Shown here: in pieces, positions 36,151 to 50,478 of the stretch | Layout: every line of letters begins with the position of its first letter | Position numbering within the stretch: position 1 is the stretch's first letter | Assembly (NCBI GenBank): GCA_947652115.1 | Contig: OX393561.1 | Coordinates: 6,356,566 to 6,420,565 of the forward strand | Direction of reading: 5' to 3' | DNA from: Blastomussa wellsi | Lineage: Eukaryota > Cnidaria > Anthozoa > Scleractinia > Plerogyridae | DNA length: 64,000 bases | The notes under the pieces: generated by a model | The model's input: the letters and a program-made list of their open reading frames with translations, nothing else | Database searches by the model: none | What the model was told of the DNA's origin: nothing | Position numbers and translations under genes: made by a program

Positions 36151-36618
36151 GTCCCCAGTCGTCTCCTATGAGAAAATTAGAGAGCTTAAGCAATGACGAC
36201 GGCGACGGCTAGGACGACGCCTGCTAAAAAATGAATTTATATTTACGCACGAATCTCGCAATTGCCTTGATGCATTTAGTGCATCTATCGGTTTCAAACG
36301 TAGTTCTTGAGAAAATATATGGACGGCGTTTATTTTTAAAAAGAAAAACGAAAATTTAGCCCTCGAGGTTCAGGTTCTCCAAAGTATTCAGAAATTGGTC
36401 ATTTCACGTTGTTGTTTTGCATAGGACGGCAAAGAAATGTACAAAGAATTATAACTCTCGTGCACAGCTATTGTACTCCTAATTAAATCTATTGTTTAGC
36501 GACGTTCTCGTTGACGTTGCCGTCGTGGTTTGCTTAAGCTCCCTAATAGCAATTTCTTGCCTCCTTCCCATCATTCCCCGCTCCTGCTATTTTTTTCTCA
36601 TAAGAGAAGACTGGGGAC
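36151..36618. mobile_element. Fold-back element, GTCCCCAGTC ends, carrying a second element
   Basis: The outer arms GTCCCCAGTCGTCTCCTATG and CTCATAAGAGAAGACTGGGGAC are imperfect inverses. A related element with the same kind of ends lies at 53205-53351. The interior is mostly occupied by the separate inverted-repeat element at 36177-36546, so this is a nested insertion. Confidence 0.6.
36177..36546. mobile_element. Nested inverted-repeat element (TTAGAGAGCTTAAGC ends)
   Basis: The left end TTAGAGAGCTTAAGCAATGACG and the right end GGTTTGCTTAAGCTCCCTAA are imperfect inverses, with arms continuing through ACGACGGCGACG/CGTTGCCGTCGT. It is about 370 bp, has no ORF and sits inside the element at 36151-36618. 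Confidence 0.6.
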
Positions 36619-36787
36619 GAGTCAGCTGTGAGGTAGCGTTTACACGGGCGAAGGAAAATAAATAGAGGTTCCGGAGAGGTAGTGTCTTAACGATTTAATC
36701 CGTTCGATGCCTTTCAAGTGAGTTCCAGTTAAGTAGTTTGTATCGTTTTTCGTGTGACCAGGGCAATCTCCCGATACCCTGCGAGCA

Positions 36788-36837
36788 GAGGTCCCTTCGA
36801 TTTTCCTAGATAAGTCTAGGATGATCGAAGGGACCTC
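36788..36837. repeat. Perfect hairpin within a larger inverted repeat
   Basis: GAGGTCCCTTCGAT (36788-36801) is matched by ATCGAAGGGACCTC (36824-36837), with an inner CCTAGA/TCTAGG pair. A further inverse of the GAGGTCCCTT block follows at about 36893-36903 (AAAGGGACCTC) with GCGAG/CGCAG-like flanks, suggesting nested fold-back copies. Confidence 0.7.
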
Positions 36838-36994
36838 AGGCTCGATTTCCGCCGCTCTTTCGAGTCCGAACAGCGGCTGGTAATCGAGCCTAAAGGGACC
36901 TCTTTTCGCAGGATCTGCTCAGTGCGCATGATCTCCTCACGTATGGTCCGCTTCTAGGCTTTTGACCCCGCGAAAATTGGGACAAGGGCAAAAA

Positions 36995-37085
36995 TATGAG
37001 AGGAGCGGGGGGAGGGGAGGGGGGAAACAGGGAAAAGGGAACACGTTTTCTCCCCTTTTCCCTCCCCTCTTATATTTTTTTCCTC
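36995..37085. repeat. Purine then pyrimidine low-complexity block
   Basis: A G-rich run (GAGCGGGGGGAGGGGAGGGGGG) is followed by a C/T-rich run (CTCCCCTTTTCCCTCCCCTC). Together they can pair into a long imperfect hairpin. Composition explains the open frames on both strands. Confidence 0.7.
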
Positions 37086-37969
37086 CTCGCGGCCAAAAAG
37101 TGAGAAGAAAATGTAAATCAGGGCGGCAGATTGGGTGGAAGAAGGCTTCTCTTTCGCCAACTTGAGTGGATCGTGAGTGCTCCAGATGCGGGAACGCTTG
37201 TTTAGCCGACTAGTTTTGGATCTGCTCTGGTACCTTTCCTTTTGAAGAATAGGTTTCTGACCGAGAGCAATTCTTGAGGTCCTTGGTTGTCCTTTTTAGC
37301 TGCTACTAACCCAAAGTAAAGGTGCCAAAAAAATGAATAAAAAATGGATAAATAAAAATATACTGTAAATAAACATCGACTTGACCCAAACTAAAATTAA
37401 AGTTAATTCAGTAAACTGCAGCGGTATCCTTTTGTGAAACAAGCATTATCTCATAAGGGACTCAAAACTAAGTTCTCTCGAAATCCCGCCCTACGTAAGG
37501 TAGGCTCTAGAGTTCAAGTTGCTACTGTTTTGGGTTCTTTGCATATTTTTCCTGTTGGTTGTTCTATTGTTCACCCGCAGCGGGGGTTCAGAGTAGCAAG
37601 ACGTTCATGTGAGGGCTTGTGAGGAGTCTAGGTCACGTCGCCAACAGGCAAAACACGTCGTCCCAACGTTGAAGTTAAGTACCCCGCCCCGAAGTTTAGC
37701 TGTGTTCTTAGGTCGCTCACTCCAGGAGTAAGATCAGGAAGCGACCAGAGAAAACAGTTGAACTTCAAGCCATTTATATATACTGGTTGAATGTAAACGG
37801 TAGCGCATAGCCACAGTTAAAGGTAGACCAATTATGACGCTAAAAGAAAGAGAATGAATGGGAATAAACTGAATGAATGGGAACTAAAATGTGAGCATTT
37901 CGCGCCACTCGCCCCAGCAGCGCCAGCGGTGCCGCGCGGTAACCCTGGAACCTACTGCAGGAATCCAAA

Positions 37970-40900
37970 ATGGCGGACGAAGATGAAGTAGAAATTCGAG
38001 GAGTTAAACGACCTCTTGTGGAGAATTACAGCGATGATGACGAAGAAGAAGAGGCTAGAAGGAAAGAGGGTAACCATTTTAATAATCGAGATTTCATCCT
38101 TGTCTGAAAAGCTTTATAATTTTACTTGTTGTTGGAATTTCCATTGTGTGCATGGCCGTTGATCTGGAAGCTCATTCATGCGTGCATGGATTGCATGTTT
38201 TTTCTTCATTTCTAAGTCCTCATTCTCTATTTAGTGTCTGAAATTTTCCCAAAATAAGTTGCCTCTTTATTGCTGAGTAGAACTACGTCAAGACTGGAAA
38301 CTAGGAATGGAAAGTCAACATTCAATTAACACTGAAGTCAATTGAAAGGGGTTATATGGAAAACGTTTGATTTTCCGCTAAAAAGCAGCTCTGTGCTTAT
38401 GATACAGTGTGGATTTTTCATGCTCTGATTGGCTAACAGTTAGTAGTGTTTAGAAATAGAAGCAATATGTATAATTTCTAAATTGTTTGTGTGTTTCTAA
38501 TTGCCTTTATTGTGTTTTATGGCAGCATAGTATGCAGCTGTAGGTTCTTTATCTAGCTTGTAGTTAATCAGAATAAAATTAAGTTGCCACTAACTGTTCT
38601 GACATGTAGCTATTAGTTATCAAAGCAGCATTTTTATGCTTGCACAGTAATCTTGTGCTGTGGAGCAGTTGAGGCCATTTTACAGTTCTGTGCTTAGTTA
38701 CCAAGCCTTTGAGTGGAATTGAGGCTGAAGGTGACCTTGCTTAGATACTAACCCTCTTGTTTTGTTGTTATGCTAAATAGTTTCTGGTCTTTATCATGAC
38801 AAAGTCACCCTGAGCCTCGCTTTCACACAGAGGCCTGGTTACATGTCACAGAACTGTAAAATGGTCTATTGCTTATGATCAGTGATTGGTTAACCACCCA
38901 CTCCACCCATCAGAAACAAGACAAAAACTAACTACATCTTGGGAACATGTGTTTTCCCATACTTTACACTAGTCATTTGCATTTGCTGTTTATTGATTCA
39001 TTCTGTTGTTTGCAACAAGACTCATAGAGTGAGTACCGGTAGTGAGTTTCAATTGAGTGTCGTAAAAACAAAACCAAAGTAATTACTTTGGCCAATCACA
39101 AAGGACTGAGGCAATCCAGTGATCCAAACAAAACCTGAAGCCATTACTCCTAGCTGAAATGAAGCGAGGGAATGGTGCACGCATGAGTCATGATTGGTTT
39201 TGGTGTAATTGGTTGAAAAAGTGAAACAAGATTTTTAAACCAATCACCGAGCAGAGTAATGCAACAAGAAGCGATTTTTGAATATCCAGTAAACAAGAAT
39301 GTTAATTATTAATCACAGTTACAGAACAGTTTGCATGACTCATGTTAACCTGTTTATCTTGAGTTCTCAAAACTGTCTGGCAATAGCTTGGTTTTCACTA
39401 GCAGTGGAGTCGGAGTCATAAGAGGAGTCGCAAGAGTTACAATCTAGTGAAAATCAAATCGACAGAGTCACAAGCAGAGTTCTAATTCTGCTTATGACTC
39501 CATCGCTTACAATCTGGTGAAAACTAGATTGTTGGATTTGCAAGCAGAAAGGAAGTACTCAGAGTGCCTGAAACTGGCAATGTGATTGGTTTTTTCTTCC
39601 GCTTCTGCTTACAACTCCAACAATGTAGTCTTCACTAGTTCACAAGTAACAAAGTCACATGCAGAATTGGAAGAAAGTGGAAACCTTCTGATTCTTCCAA
39701 TTCTGATTCCGCCATGCTTCTGACTCCGCTTATAACTGCGACTCCGACTCTGACTGGTTACTTGTGAAAACCAGGCTTAAGTGAAAACATTTGTTGCTTC
39801 TACAGAACACAGTGCTTATCAGAGTAGGCATTGTCCATATCTTGACACTATAGACAGGTATGGAACTTATTAAAGTGCTAAGTATTGGTTATAGAAGATG
39901 TTATGATATAGCATTTGGCAGGGTTTAATTAGTATAGTAAAAAGTTAACCCTAGAGTATTAGTAGTTTGAACAGTGGGAGGGTGGCAGAACTGTTGTTGT
40001 GGACTGATATTTCAACAACCTAAGTGGAAGACATCTTCAGAGTCAAGAGCAAAAACTTTACTTCAGTCAATGTCAAATGTATTTAGCTGTAGATACATTA
40101 GACAAGCTAATTGGGGATATTAAATCAAACCAAAATTGAAATTAAGAGAACAAAAAAGAAAGAAAGGCACGCTAAGGGTGCATTTCTTTAATAAAATGCA
40201 AGGTTGGATTGGTTTTGCGTTTATTTATTAAACAGATTAATCCAAGATCAATCGGGTCATGTTGCATGAAAGGAACCGAAGAATCCACTCTGGGCAAGGA
40301 TTCGTAATTTGTTTTAGTTTTGCATAGTTACCTTCAGGAACTTTCAACTGCCTGCTTTCTTGATGAAGTAATAGAGACAAAACTGTAACTTCACATTTGA
40401 TTGTAATACAAGTTAGTCTTTACCCAATTCTCCTTCTTTCAGGCAATGCCAAAGGGGAATATTTTTGTTTCCTTCGTTGTATTTTCGAGTTTACTAGGCA
40501 ACTTCTCTCACAACTCTTGAAAACAAGCTGCCATTTGTAGGTCACGTGGTAGGGTCTGGGCCAATGAAAAGGAGGGAAAAAATGAATTGAATGATAATTC
40601 CATTTATTGATGCTCTCATTCTTGCAGTTCAAACTGATTTCAATGTTTCAAAATTCAATAAAAAGAAAATCTGCAGTCCTTACATTTAATATGTCATATT
40701 CTTTTCCCACAGGCATGTGCTCGACTTTGATTTCGAGAAGCTTTGTTCTGTGTCGTTATCTCACATTAATGTATATGCCTGCTTAGTCTGTGGAAAATAC
40801 TTTCAAGGTGAGGATAATTCAAAATAATCTTTGTGAGCACAGTATTTTTATTTGCAAGCATGAGTGTTGACAAAAGTTATCCCTTGTGAGTAACAAGCAC

Positions 40901-43900
40901 TTTACAAAAAGCTATCTCCATTAAAAACTGAGCATGCATGTAATTGTAAAAATATGAAAGCATGAGCAACAAGCACTCACAAAATATCTAGGAACCATTC
41001 ATGATCCCTGATAATGGATACAAGTTTGAGGAGCTTAAGTACAAAATTGATCAGACCATATTGTCATGCTATAATTTGTTTCTGTACCTATAGGCCGTGG
41101 GCGTCGTTCCCATGCTTACACACACAGTGTACAAGTTGATCATCATGTGTTTTTAAATCTCCGCACACTGAAGGTAATCTGTTTAGCGATGGAAGCTTAA
41201 GCACAAGCACAAGAGTCCATGCCAACACAGAGAAATGCAAGAGTCCGCACATGCAACAAATTAGTTTGATCGAAGAGTTTGCATTTCACTATCTTTTAAT
41301 GGACTACTGTGTTTTAATCATCTCTGAGTTACTACTTGGATTAAAAAGTTAAATGCTGAAAGATTTTTCTTTGACATATTAAAAACTTTAATTGTAAAAA
41401 GCTAATATTTGAGTAACTTTTTTTAAAATGTTTAGTTTTTGTAAATGTCAAATTTTAGGTGTTTTATATTTTTAATAACTTTTGCTAACAAACTCAGCTG
41501 TTCTAGTCTTTGTACCTTTTAAAGTTTTGTAGTCTTTGTTTTCTGGTGAAAGTTCAGCGAGTAATGAGCTGTCTTTCAGTTGGTGAAATCAGCTCATCCG
41601 AAACCAGGCTGTGATGACGTCCATAACTAATTAGCTATCTGTAATAAACATTGAGACCATAGAGACTTCTTATTCCAGAGCACTTTGGGTTGTCATTGTC
41701 TTTAATCTTTAATCTTTAATTAGGATAATTGTCTATAGTTTACACTAATCCAGCAATGGGCAGTGGCAGCTATTAACAGCAGCATACTACATACATGAAT
41801 AATTAACAATTAACAATAACATTGAAGTCGCTAACGCAAAATGAGAGCCTTGAAGTGAGCAATAGAAGTTGCATGGATGACTGGTAGGGGAAGCCTATTC
41901 CATTCTGGGATTGTGCGGGGTAGAACAAATACTTATAAGCATTAACTGAGGAAGGTAAGTGCATGAATTTAAATCGTGTGGCTGCCTGATATTGGGGAAT
42001 CTAGGAGTTATTTCTAAAGGATTGTTCTTTGTTACCTTAATTATGACTGGTGGCAGTGAGAAATGCACTTCAGTAGTTAGAAATTGAACTACAGAGTTTC
42101 CACTGCTTTCTGAAAGGTATTCTAAAGCTACTTTCAGAATGGTGATGACTGTTTCTTCTTTTTCAGTTTTACTGTTTACCTGATAACTATGAAGTTATCG
42201 ACTCTTCTTTAGATGACATAAAGGTGAAAATTTTGTTGTAATAAAGTGGAGATTAAGTAATATGTGATAAAAAGTTGAAGAAGTACATTCTTTTTTTTGG
42301 AATATTGGCGCATATAGTTTGTTCTTTCTTGTTTTGCCTGTTAAGGAAGTTTTGTACAATTGGTCTTTTGTAGTATGTATTAAATCCAACATTCACTAAA
42401 GATGACATCACTCAGTTGGACAAGTCAGCAAAGCTGTCAAGAGCCTTTGATGGAACAACTTATTTACCAGGTAAATACAAGAGTTTAATTATCTATTCTT
42501 GACTGATACATGTAGTTAAAATGTGTTACATGGTGCGTCTGTGTATGTTGTAGTTTCCATTCACTGGGACTTGTAAATAAAAATTACTGAATATTTTATC
42601 CCACTGACTAATTGACTTTGAATGTAGGTCTTTCTTTAGCAACTCAAATTTGTCTTAGTTTAGTTTTTTCAATGACAGTAACAGACCTGACCCATGTTTG
42701 ATATGGGGGTGCTTCTGGGGGGTTGAAACCCTGACACCATTTAGGACAAACAACGCCAAAACACCCACCCTGTTTAGGGCGAAGGCAAATGTTTTTTTTG
42801 CTATAACGGTAATATCTAGTCCTGTAAATGACCTGAACTTAACATTCACTGAAAGTCTTGAAGCCATACCCTGTCTAGGATGGCTCCAGACCCTGAGTAT
42901 ACCGTAGTACCCTGTTCAGGACTGGGGGGTCAAAAACCATACCCTATCCAGCGGCACACCCCAGTATAGCCCATATAGGGGAGTAACCCCCTCCCCCTCA
43001 ACCGGGGTAGAAGTGGCCCACGTTGATACCACTCTCTGCTTAAAATAACCACATTACTAGCATAGTGGCCTTGGTAGTGTAGTGGTTATCAGGCCTGTCT
43101 AGCTAGAATGGCAGAAGACATGGATTTTTCTTTCTTTAAATCTGACGTAATGAAAGTAGTGTGTGACACATTAAATTCAAGTTTGTATTGCAGCAACTCT
43201 TCCTTGGGCTTTGACAGTAATTTTGTAATGCATGAATGTACATCGTTTGTGTCTTTTCCAGGTATTGTTGGACTGAATAACATCAAAGCAAATGATCACT
43301 TGAATGTAGTCCTACAGGTGAGGAACTGTTTTATGTGTGACCTTACAGTCAAACAATACATGTTATCATTTTATACATTTTTTCTCTTTCTTTTCATTGG
43401 CTTAGAGCCCACAACATCTGAAAAACCTGTCTAATGATATATACCGGTAATTGTCGGCTAGTGTACATTGTTGTCAAAATAAGCCAGCAATCGGCGCATT
43501 TCACCTGCTATTCCGAATACTGTGCCGGCTACTTTGAATGTTATTAGGTCAGTTCTGAGTGTGATATTGGAGGAATAAAATGGAAATAGCCGCTTACTTT
43601 TTGAATGGAACCTGCTATTCAAAAACCCACTGACAACCCTGAATGTGCATTAGCAAAATATTGTTTTACTTAAACATGCGCAGTTCTATCACCCTCTGAA
43701 AAAAAGTTGTTTTCAGAGTTGTCAGAGAATGATTTCAAATGTCTATATTAGGTCAAAATCAAGCTCAGTAATCAAAATGATAAAACAATTATTAAGCTTG
43801 GTTATCACAAGATATGGAAGATAATTATATCAGTCACAGTAGGTAGCTCAACTTGGTCCAGTAAAATTGTCTGACTTGTAATCATTTGACCTGTATAAGT

Positions 43901-46900
43901 AAGATTGCGGGTTACACAGACTTAAAATGGTTTTGTCATTTTTGTCTCTATTTGTTTCTTCAGGCATTGGCATTCATTCCTCCAATCCGTGATTTTTTTC
44001 TCAGAGAAGAAAACTACCAAAACATCAAACGTCCTCCTGGGGACATTATGTTTCCATTAGGTAAGAGAATTATCCCATTCAACCTTAGTATGGTGAGAGC
44101 TAACTAACTAACTAACTAACCTTAGTATGGTAGGTAACTAAAGACACTAGGTAAGTTTGAGCCTGGTAGTGATTCATCAGGGGAGACCTTATCCTGGTTT
44201 CCAATTAGCGAGTGTCAAGGAGCATCTCCACTCCCCACTGGATGGGATCTACTAGCCCATCACATTATTACCAACAGCATTACAATCACTGTCCCCTTTC
44301 ACTCCTGGATGGAGGGAGGCACTGTGAGAGCGAAGTGTCTTGCCTAAGTCAACATTATCATAATACGCGTTCAATACAGGGTCCAGTACACTAACGACGC
44401 CACCTTGCTTCCATCTTCCCTCTCAGTGTAAAGAGGAGAGGGGGGCAAGGGGTGGGAACCCAAGAGAATAGGAAACAGGAGGTGTATGGGAGGCAGGAGG
44501 TGACGTGAACTGGGAAAGGTGGAGCCAGGAGTATAAGGTATGGGCGGGAGGTACACAATGAAGGGGAATCTGATGACTGGTTGATGACTGGTTCTGGTGC
44601 GTAATTCTAAATGCAGATATTACCAGTAGTCCATATACTTGGCAGCACTTTGTCATGACAGTTTGTTATTATGTAAAGCTCCGTCATATGCATGGGTGGA
44701 GAGAGACACTGTGAGAGCAATGGTGTAACAATGGCCCTGGCTAAGGCTCAAACTAGGAAGTGATCAACTAAGCGAATGGTTAGATATTGATAGATAAAAA
44801 GACTGCATGACCATAATTTTTCATTAAGCCTGTTACTTAATATTTAGCTTTCATTGTTAACTTGTCAGTTGCTTATCTACTAAATTTTGCCTTCAACTGC
44901 AATGTGCAGTTAACAGGTTTGGTGAACTAATTAGGAAGATCTGGAATCCACGTAACTTTAAAGCCCATGTCAGCCCTCACGAGATGTTGCAGGTATTGAA
45001 TATAAATTATCATAAGTTGAATCCACACAGAAGGAACCGATATCATTAATTTTAATTATTGTTGACCTGAATGATGGTACGTTGCACTGGACTTGGTGAG
45101 CATTTTACAACCACAAGCCCAAAAGTGTGACACATTTAATATAGCTTTGTGCAGATTAAATCCAAACAGAAGTTAACTGCAAGCTTCCACAACTTCTGAT
45201 TGGATAATGAAATGAAAGAATATGAAGTAATTAAAGTGGTACTTTCATTTGGGGCTCCTTGCTGTAAATGTTTTCAGTTGGATTGCAGATTATGTTATTG
45301 TATTTCTTGTAGCTGTTAACCAAACGTTAATTTCCTCTACATTTCAGGCTGTAGTCCTCTGCAGTAAGAAGAGATTTCAGTTTACTGAACAAGGTAAATG
45401 TCCTTTCATTACACCATATGTAGCAACAGTTTAACCTGAAAACAATAGCCTGATTTAGCTCAGCAATAAGTGCTCATGACTCAAAAATGAAAGCTCAGTG
45501 ACCACTACTTCTTATTATTGATTTCCAATCAATGAGTTGAGCCTGCGATAACATAAATGATTATTTTGTAAAGATGGCATGCAAACAAGGCAAACGGGTC
45601 AACAAAATTGACAAGATAGTGCTCAATGACCCATTAGCTTCGTTTGTATGTCAACCCACTGAGAACTCCAATGACAACCATTATTTAACATTTGCTTTTC
45701 ATTTATCAGGTGACCCTGTTGAGTTTTTTTCTTGGTTTCTGAACTCTCTTCACACGACTCTTGGTGGAACAAAGAAAGCAACTAGTAGTAAGCGAATTCC
45801 ATTAATGTTACATAAATGCAAAATTACATTTGAATGCCGTCTTTCAGGGACCCTTTTAATACAGGAAGGTAAAGATAGGGTTACCACGTAGGTGGATATA
45901 TTCTTAGTTGCCCTGACAACTTGTCTGACTTCTGCCGGTTAGGATTCACTAGCCACAAGCTAACAGACAGGACTTTCTTTGTGCACTGCCAGATGGCCTT
46001 GTAATTATATGCCTTGGATTTTATGAATTTGATCATTTGCTCTTAAATTTTAATGATATTCTTTTTAACTTAAAGGTGTCATTTACAAAACGTTTCAAGG
46101 CAAGATGAGAGTAACTGCTCGTAAACTCCCTCAAACTGAGGTATGTGTCAAAACAGACAAAAACTGTTAAAAAAAATAAGTACATTACAGTGTAATACAG
46201 CTCATTGAAAGCCTTAGAGAACATCAGCTAAAGGTAATTAGTAATTGTATTGTTATGTTAGCAGCCAAGTGTTTCGTATGGCACAGCGAAAGCCTTGAAT
46301 ACTCTTAAGTAGACATACAATGAAAAATCAAGGAAAATGGATCATAACATGAGCAGCATGTATCATACTGGGTTGTTTTTGTGTCCAATTAAGAATGAAG
46401 AAGAAAGTAAAAAAGTTGTTGATGAGGAGGAATACAAAGGTTAGTGTGGCACACATAAAGTTTAGAAGACACCTCAAAAGAGATAACATAGCCATGAATA
46501 AAACCAGAAAACAGGACAACATCTTGCAGCAAAGTAGATGGATTCAGTTTGTTTGTCATTTACACTTGGAAGCTAGATTGTTTTTGGAAAAGCCAAATGC
46601 TGTATAAAAACTCAACCTGAAATTCCATGAGATTTGGCATCTTCCATTCATAAGAATTTACTCAGAGTGAATGTGGTGTGCTGAGTAGCCACACACAGTT
46701 TGAATCTGCTGGAAAGGCTGCCTGGAACTGGTGGATATTATGCATTAACATATAGTAAAAATTGTTTGTGTGCTTTGATTCATGCATAAATAATTGAGTC
46801 GAGTGCAACTAACTCAACTGGGACCACCCAACGTTAGAAAAGTCCAGAACAAATGAATCAAAGTTTTTTCATCAGTGGTAAATCTTCTACCCCCATTGTG

Positions 46901-49900
46901 ATTGGTCTGCTGATGAAAACAAACTCTGATTCTTTCATTCTGAACTCATTGAGCTTGGTTGTCTAAAAAACATGCGGTGGCCCTGGTTGAGTTAGTTGCA
47001 CTGTAAATGAGTTGAAATTATGATTCTTGAGCCACTAAAACAAATACTGTAAACACCCACAGATAAGCTGCACCTTTCACCTTTTTACATTTCTAAACAC
47101 TGGGAAGAGAGTTGAAAATACAACACACAGCAGAGTATTTTGACAAAGTTTGAGGGGTTTGTCAATTAAAACTAAAACTAAGGAGAAAACAAAGAAATAA
47201 TATCCTACAAATATGTGCTAATTAGGTAAGATTTCCAAACCATGGTCATGGTTCTGATTTCCTTTGTTTTAACTTGGCGGATTATTAGTGAGTTTCAGAT
47301 AAGAAGTAGAAAGCACATTTTGTACTTAGGTATTCTAGTTAGGACTATCCTTCAATGCCACCATTTATTTTGAGAACAATTTTTACTGATTAAAATAGTT
47401 ACCATCTTTTTGTATACTGTAAGTATGTACCTACTGGCTGGATGGAAAACTGTGCTTACATCAGAAAAAACTGTACGTTTAAACTTTGGACAACCCTCCC
47501 CTCCCCCCAGAAAAAATCTAGTCTTTCTAAATAAGAATCCTGCCCCAAAAGAAACCCACTTTAGGAAACAAAAATGTCCATCTGAAAATAAGCTGCCCGT
47601 AATTAGCCCTACCCCAAAACTAATCCCATCAGAAAGGGCTGTATTGAGCAAATATAAGCCCAGGAAGCACGGAATGGAATGGAATCTTTTCATGTCTATT
47701 AATTTTAGAGAAAACAAGTGACTCTCCCTACATGTACCTGATGTTGGATATTCCACCATCGCCTTTATACAAGGTAATAAATAAATTAATACATAACTGT
47801 TCAAAAGGTTATCAGTCTTACCATCCAGTGAATGCAGATACAAATCTTCAAGTAACTGCTATTTTTATGTTCCGCTTCTTTAATAACATGCTACCACAGT
47901 CAGTTATATACAAGATACTTGATAATGAAAATTTGTTACATAGAAAATCATTACGCTAATGGGGAAAAGCCCATAACAAAAATATGTCACTTAGAAATTA
48001 TAACCTATAAGGCAAGTAAGATTATTGTTGTTGAACTTTTTCGCCACTTTTAGCTGACTAGTTAACATGCAGCAAATCATGTGTGCAGCTTTATGATTTC
48101 AACTAATGAAGGCTTAATTGTTATCTGAAACATCTTGAATGAAACAAATAAATGGCCAGTGTCAAACCACTAATGAACTTTCTCACAACTTTAAGGATTA
48201 ATGTATTCATGATTATCATTATGTTATCTAAGGGGCATTGTTAATACATTACCTAACTCAATTCACTTTTATATTTTTTTGTCTGTAGGATGAATACCAA
48301 CAAAACATTATTCCTCAGGTTTGTATCAAATATAACTTGTACATTAAAAAAATGTTTTTGCAATCCCTTAATCAGCCTGTGACTGTGGACAGCTTTGGGC
48401 AGAAACAATGTCTGTGTTAATTCCCAGGCTAACCCTTGTGTGAAGTAGTTCAGGTTTTCTAAATAATATTGATCTTTGATAAAGATGAAATGAATCAGTT
48501 TGAACTTGGAAAGTGAGGCCAGTCTGATGAAAACATGCATAAGGGGCCATTACTCCTAACTGTTTAATCACTTTCTTTTAGGTGCCCTTGTTCCAACTTT
48601 TAAGCAAGTTTGACGGGAAATCGGAAAAGGTTTGTTCAATGATCACAACAAATTTCATGCAGTCAAAGATGTTCTTTTGCAGGGAACTGGTTAAGTGATA
48701 AGCATGTACAAAATAATGTATTAGAATTGACTAACATGTGTGAAAAATCATAATTATTTTGATTCCTTGAAATGGAACCTGATAAAAAGATGTCAAAACT
48801 CCAGTGATGGTCAATTAAGGGTAAAGCATCCTAAGCAGTACCAATCCACTAAATTTACTCCCTAAAAGCTACAACAATCACCCCTGTCATTTTTATAGGA
48901 GGGAGAAAATAATCGGTAGAACAGAAATCTTGTTAAAGTTAATATTGCAGGATGATTTATGAGTTGTGGTGTATTTTGCTTAGTCTTCATGGCAAGTCAA
49001 AGTTAAAACAATGCATTTAAGTTTCACTGCCACTTACAGCAGGCAAATAACTTTTGCCAATCACCCTTTTGTTTTAGGAATACAAAACATACAAGGAAAC
49101 CTTTGTCAAGAAATTTGAGATCACAAAATTACCAAACTACCTCATAATGTGTATCAAGGTTTGTGGAAAACGTTTTTACCCTTATGGCATAACCACAGTG
49201 TATCTTCAATCTGGATTTTGAGCAAATAAGCCAAGGTTGAACTCTGCCAGGTTCTCAAGTAAATATTAGAGACATTTAGATTCTATGACGAGGACGACTA
49301 CGAGTACAATATTTTACTTGAAGTGTTTTCGAATGTACGAACAAAATAGCCTCACCAGAAAACTTCATTTTCCCTTTTTGTCAGCAGCAAAGTTAGCACG
49401 ATCATTTTTATTGAAGGCAGTTAGACTTCTCCTAATTGCAAGTTGATTAAACTACTAACATTTTGATAAGTTGCTTTTGCCACTATGAGTTTCAGTGAGA
49501 AAGTTGTAGTTGCGAAAACAAGTTATCAAAATGTTGGTAGCTTTATCATTTTGCGATTAGTAGAAGTCAAACTGCCTTCAATAAAAATGACCGTGTTAAC
49601 TTTGCTGCTGACAAAAAAAGGAAATGAAGTTTTCTGGTGAGGCTATTTTGTTAGTATGCGCGACAAAACTTAACTTCAAATTTTGTACTCGTAGTCACCC
49701 TCGTCGTAGAATCTAAAGATCTTTTTGTGCTTTCACATGAATGGCTCTCTACCCTTCAGGAAAAGAATAGAACAAACAACAAAAACGATGCCTGTCGATC
49801 GCCTCCAAAACAATTATCGGGTATGGCAACTGCTACACTAGTAGAACTACAAGCTTGCAAGAGCTGCAGGACTTTCTATTCTTTTTCATTCGAAGATGAA

Positions 49901-50317
49901 AAGCACAAAAAATCCTTATCCTTTTGGAGTACTGGGGGGGGCATACCTTTCAAGCTTATCCCTGGGGATACTACCTTTTTGGGTGTCAATAACTCAATTT
50001 GAAAATAGTGGCAAAGTTTTAATGTGATTTTTAACTTAATTGTTATCATGCAGAGATTTACAAAAAACATGTTCTTTGTGGAGAAAAATCCTACCGTTGT
50101 AAACTTTCCAGTCAAGTAAGTAGCATATTTTATTTGCAGAATCCATTTCACTTCTGATGTCTACTTTTTGTCCATAAAGCAAACTTGTTTAACTCCTGCT
50201 TTGGTTTTGCATTAAAATAAATAAATAAATAAATAAATATTTATATAGCTCCATTATACATTACTTGTCCATGGCGCTTTGTGATATTTAACCCTTTAAG
50301 CCCCAAGGGGTCTCCCT

Positions 50318-50364
<47 letters not shown>

Positions 50365-50431
50365 CACTCTTGGGGAGTAAAGGGTTAAGGGAGATAGTTT
50401 TTTAACCCTTTAAGCCCCAAGGGGTCTCCCT

Positions 50432-50478
<47 letters not shown>

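Larger units (their letters stand above)
34543..37969. other. FANK1-USP39 intergenic region
   Basis: No supported gene. It contains the FANK1 3' UTR with ATTAAA near 34623, an AT-rich stretch to about 35000, a short perfect hairpin GGTTTTGGCC/GGGCCAAAACC near 35526-35549, a poly-G run near 36015-36040, nested fold-back elements (36151-36618), the hairpin block at 36788-36837 and a purine/pyrimidine block (36995-37085). The open frames around 35370-35650 on both strands overlap each other and show no domain. Confidence 0.6.

Noticed and set aside
37620..37770. Possible 5S rRNA or other small RNA (GAAGTTAAGTACCCCGCCC)
   Set aside because: A short resemblance to the 5S core only; the A and C boxes and the length do not fit, and the surrounding bases do not pair as expected.
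43066..43125. tRNA-like GGTAGTGTAGTGGTTATCA
   Set aside because: Only the A-box half is present with no B box or acceptor pairing; probably a SINE head remnant.
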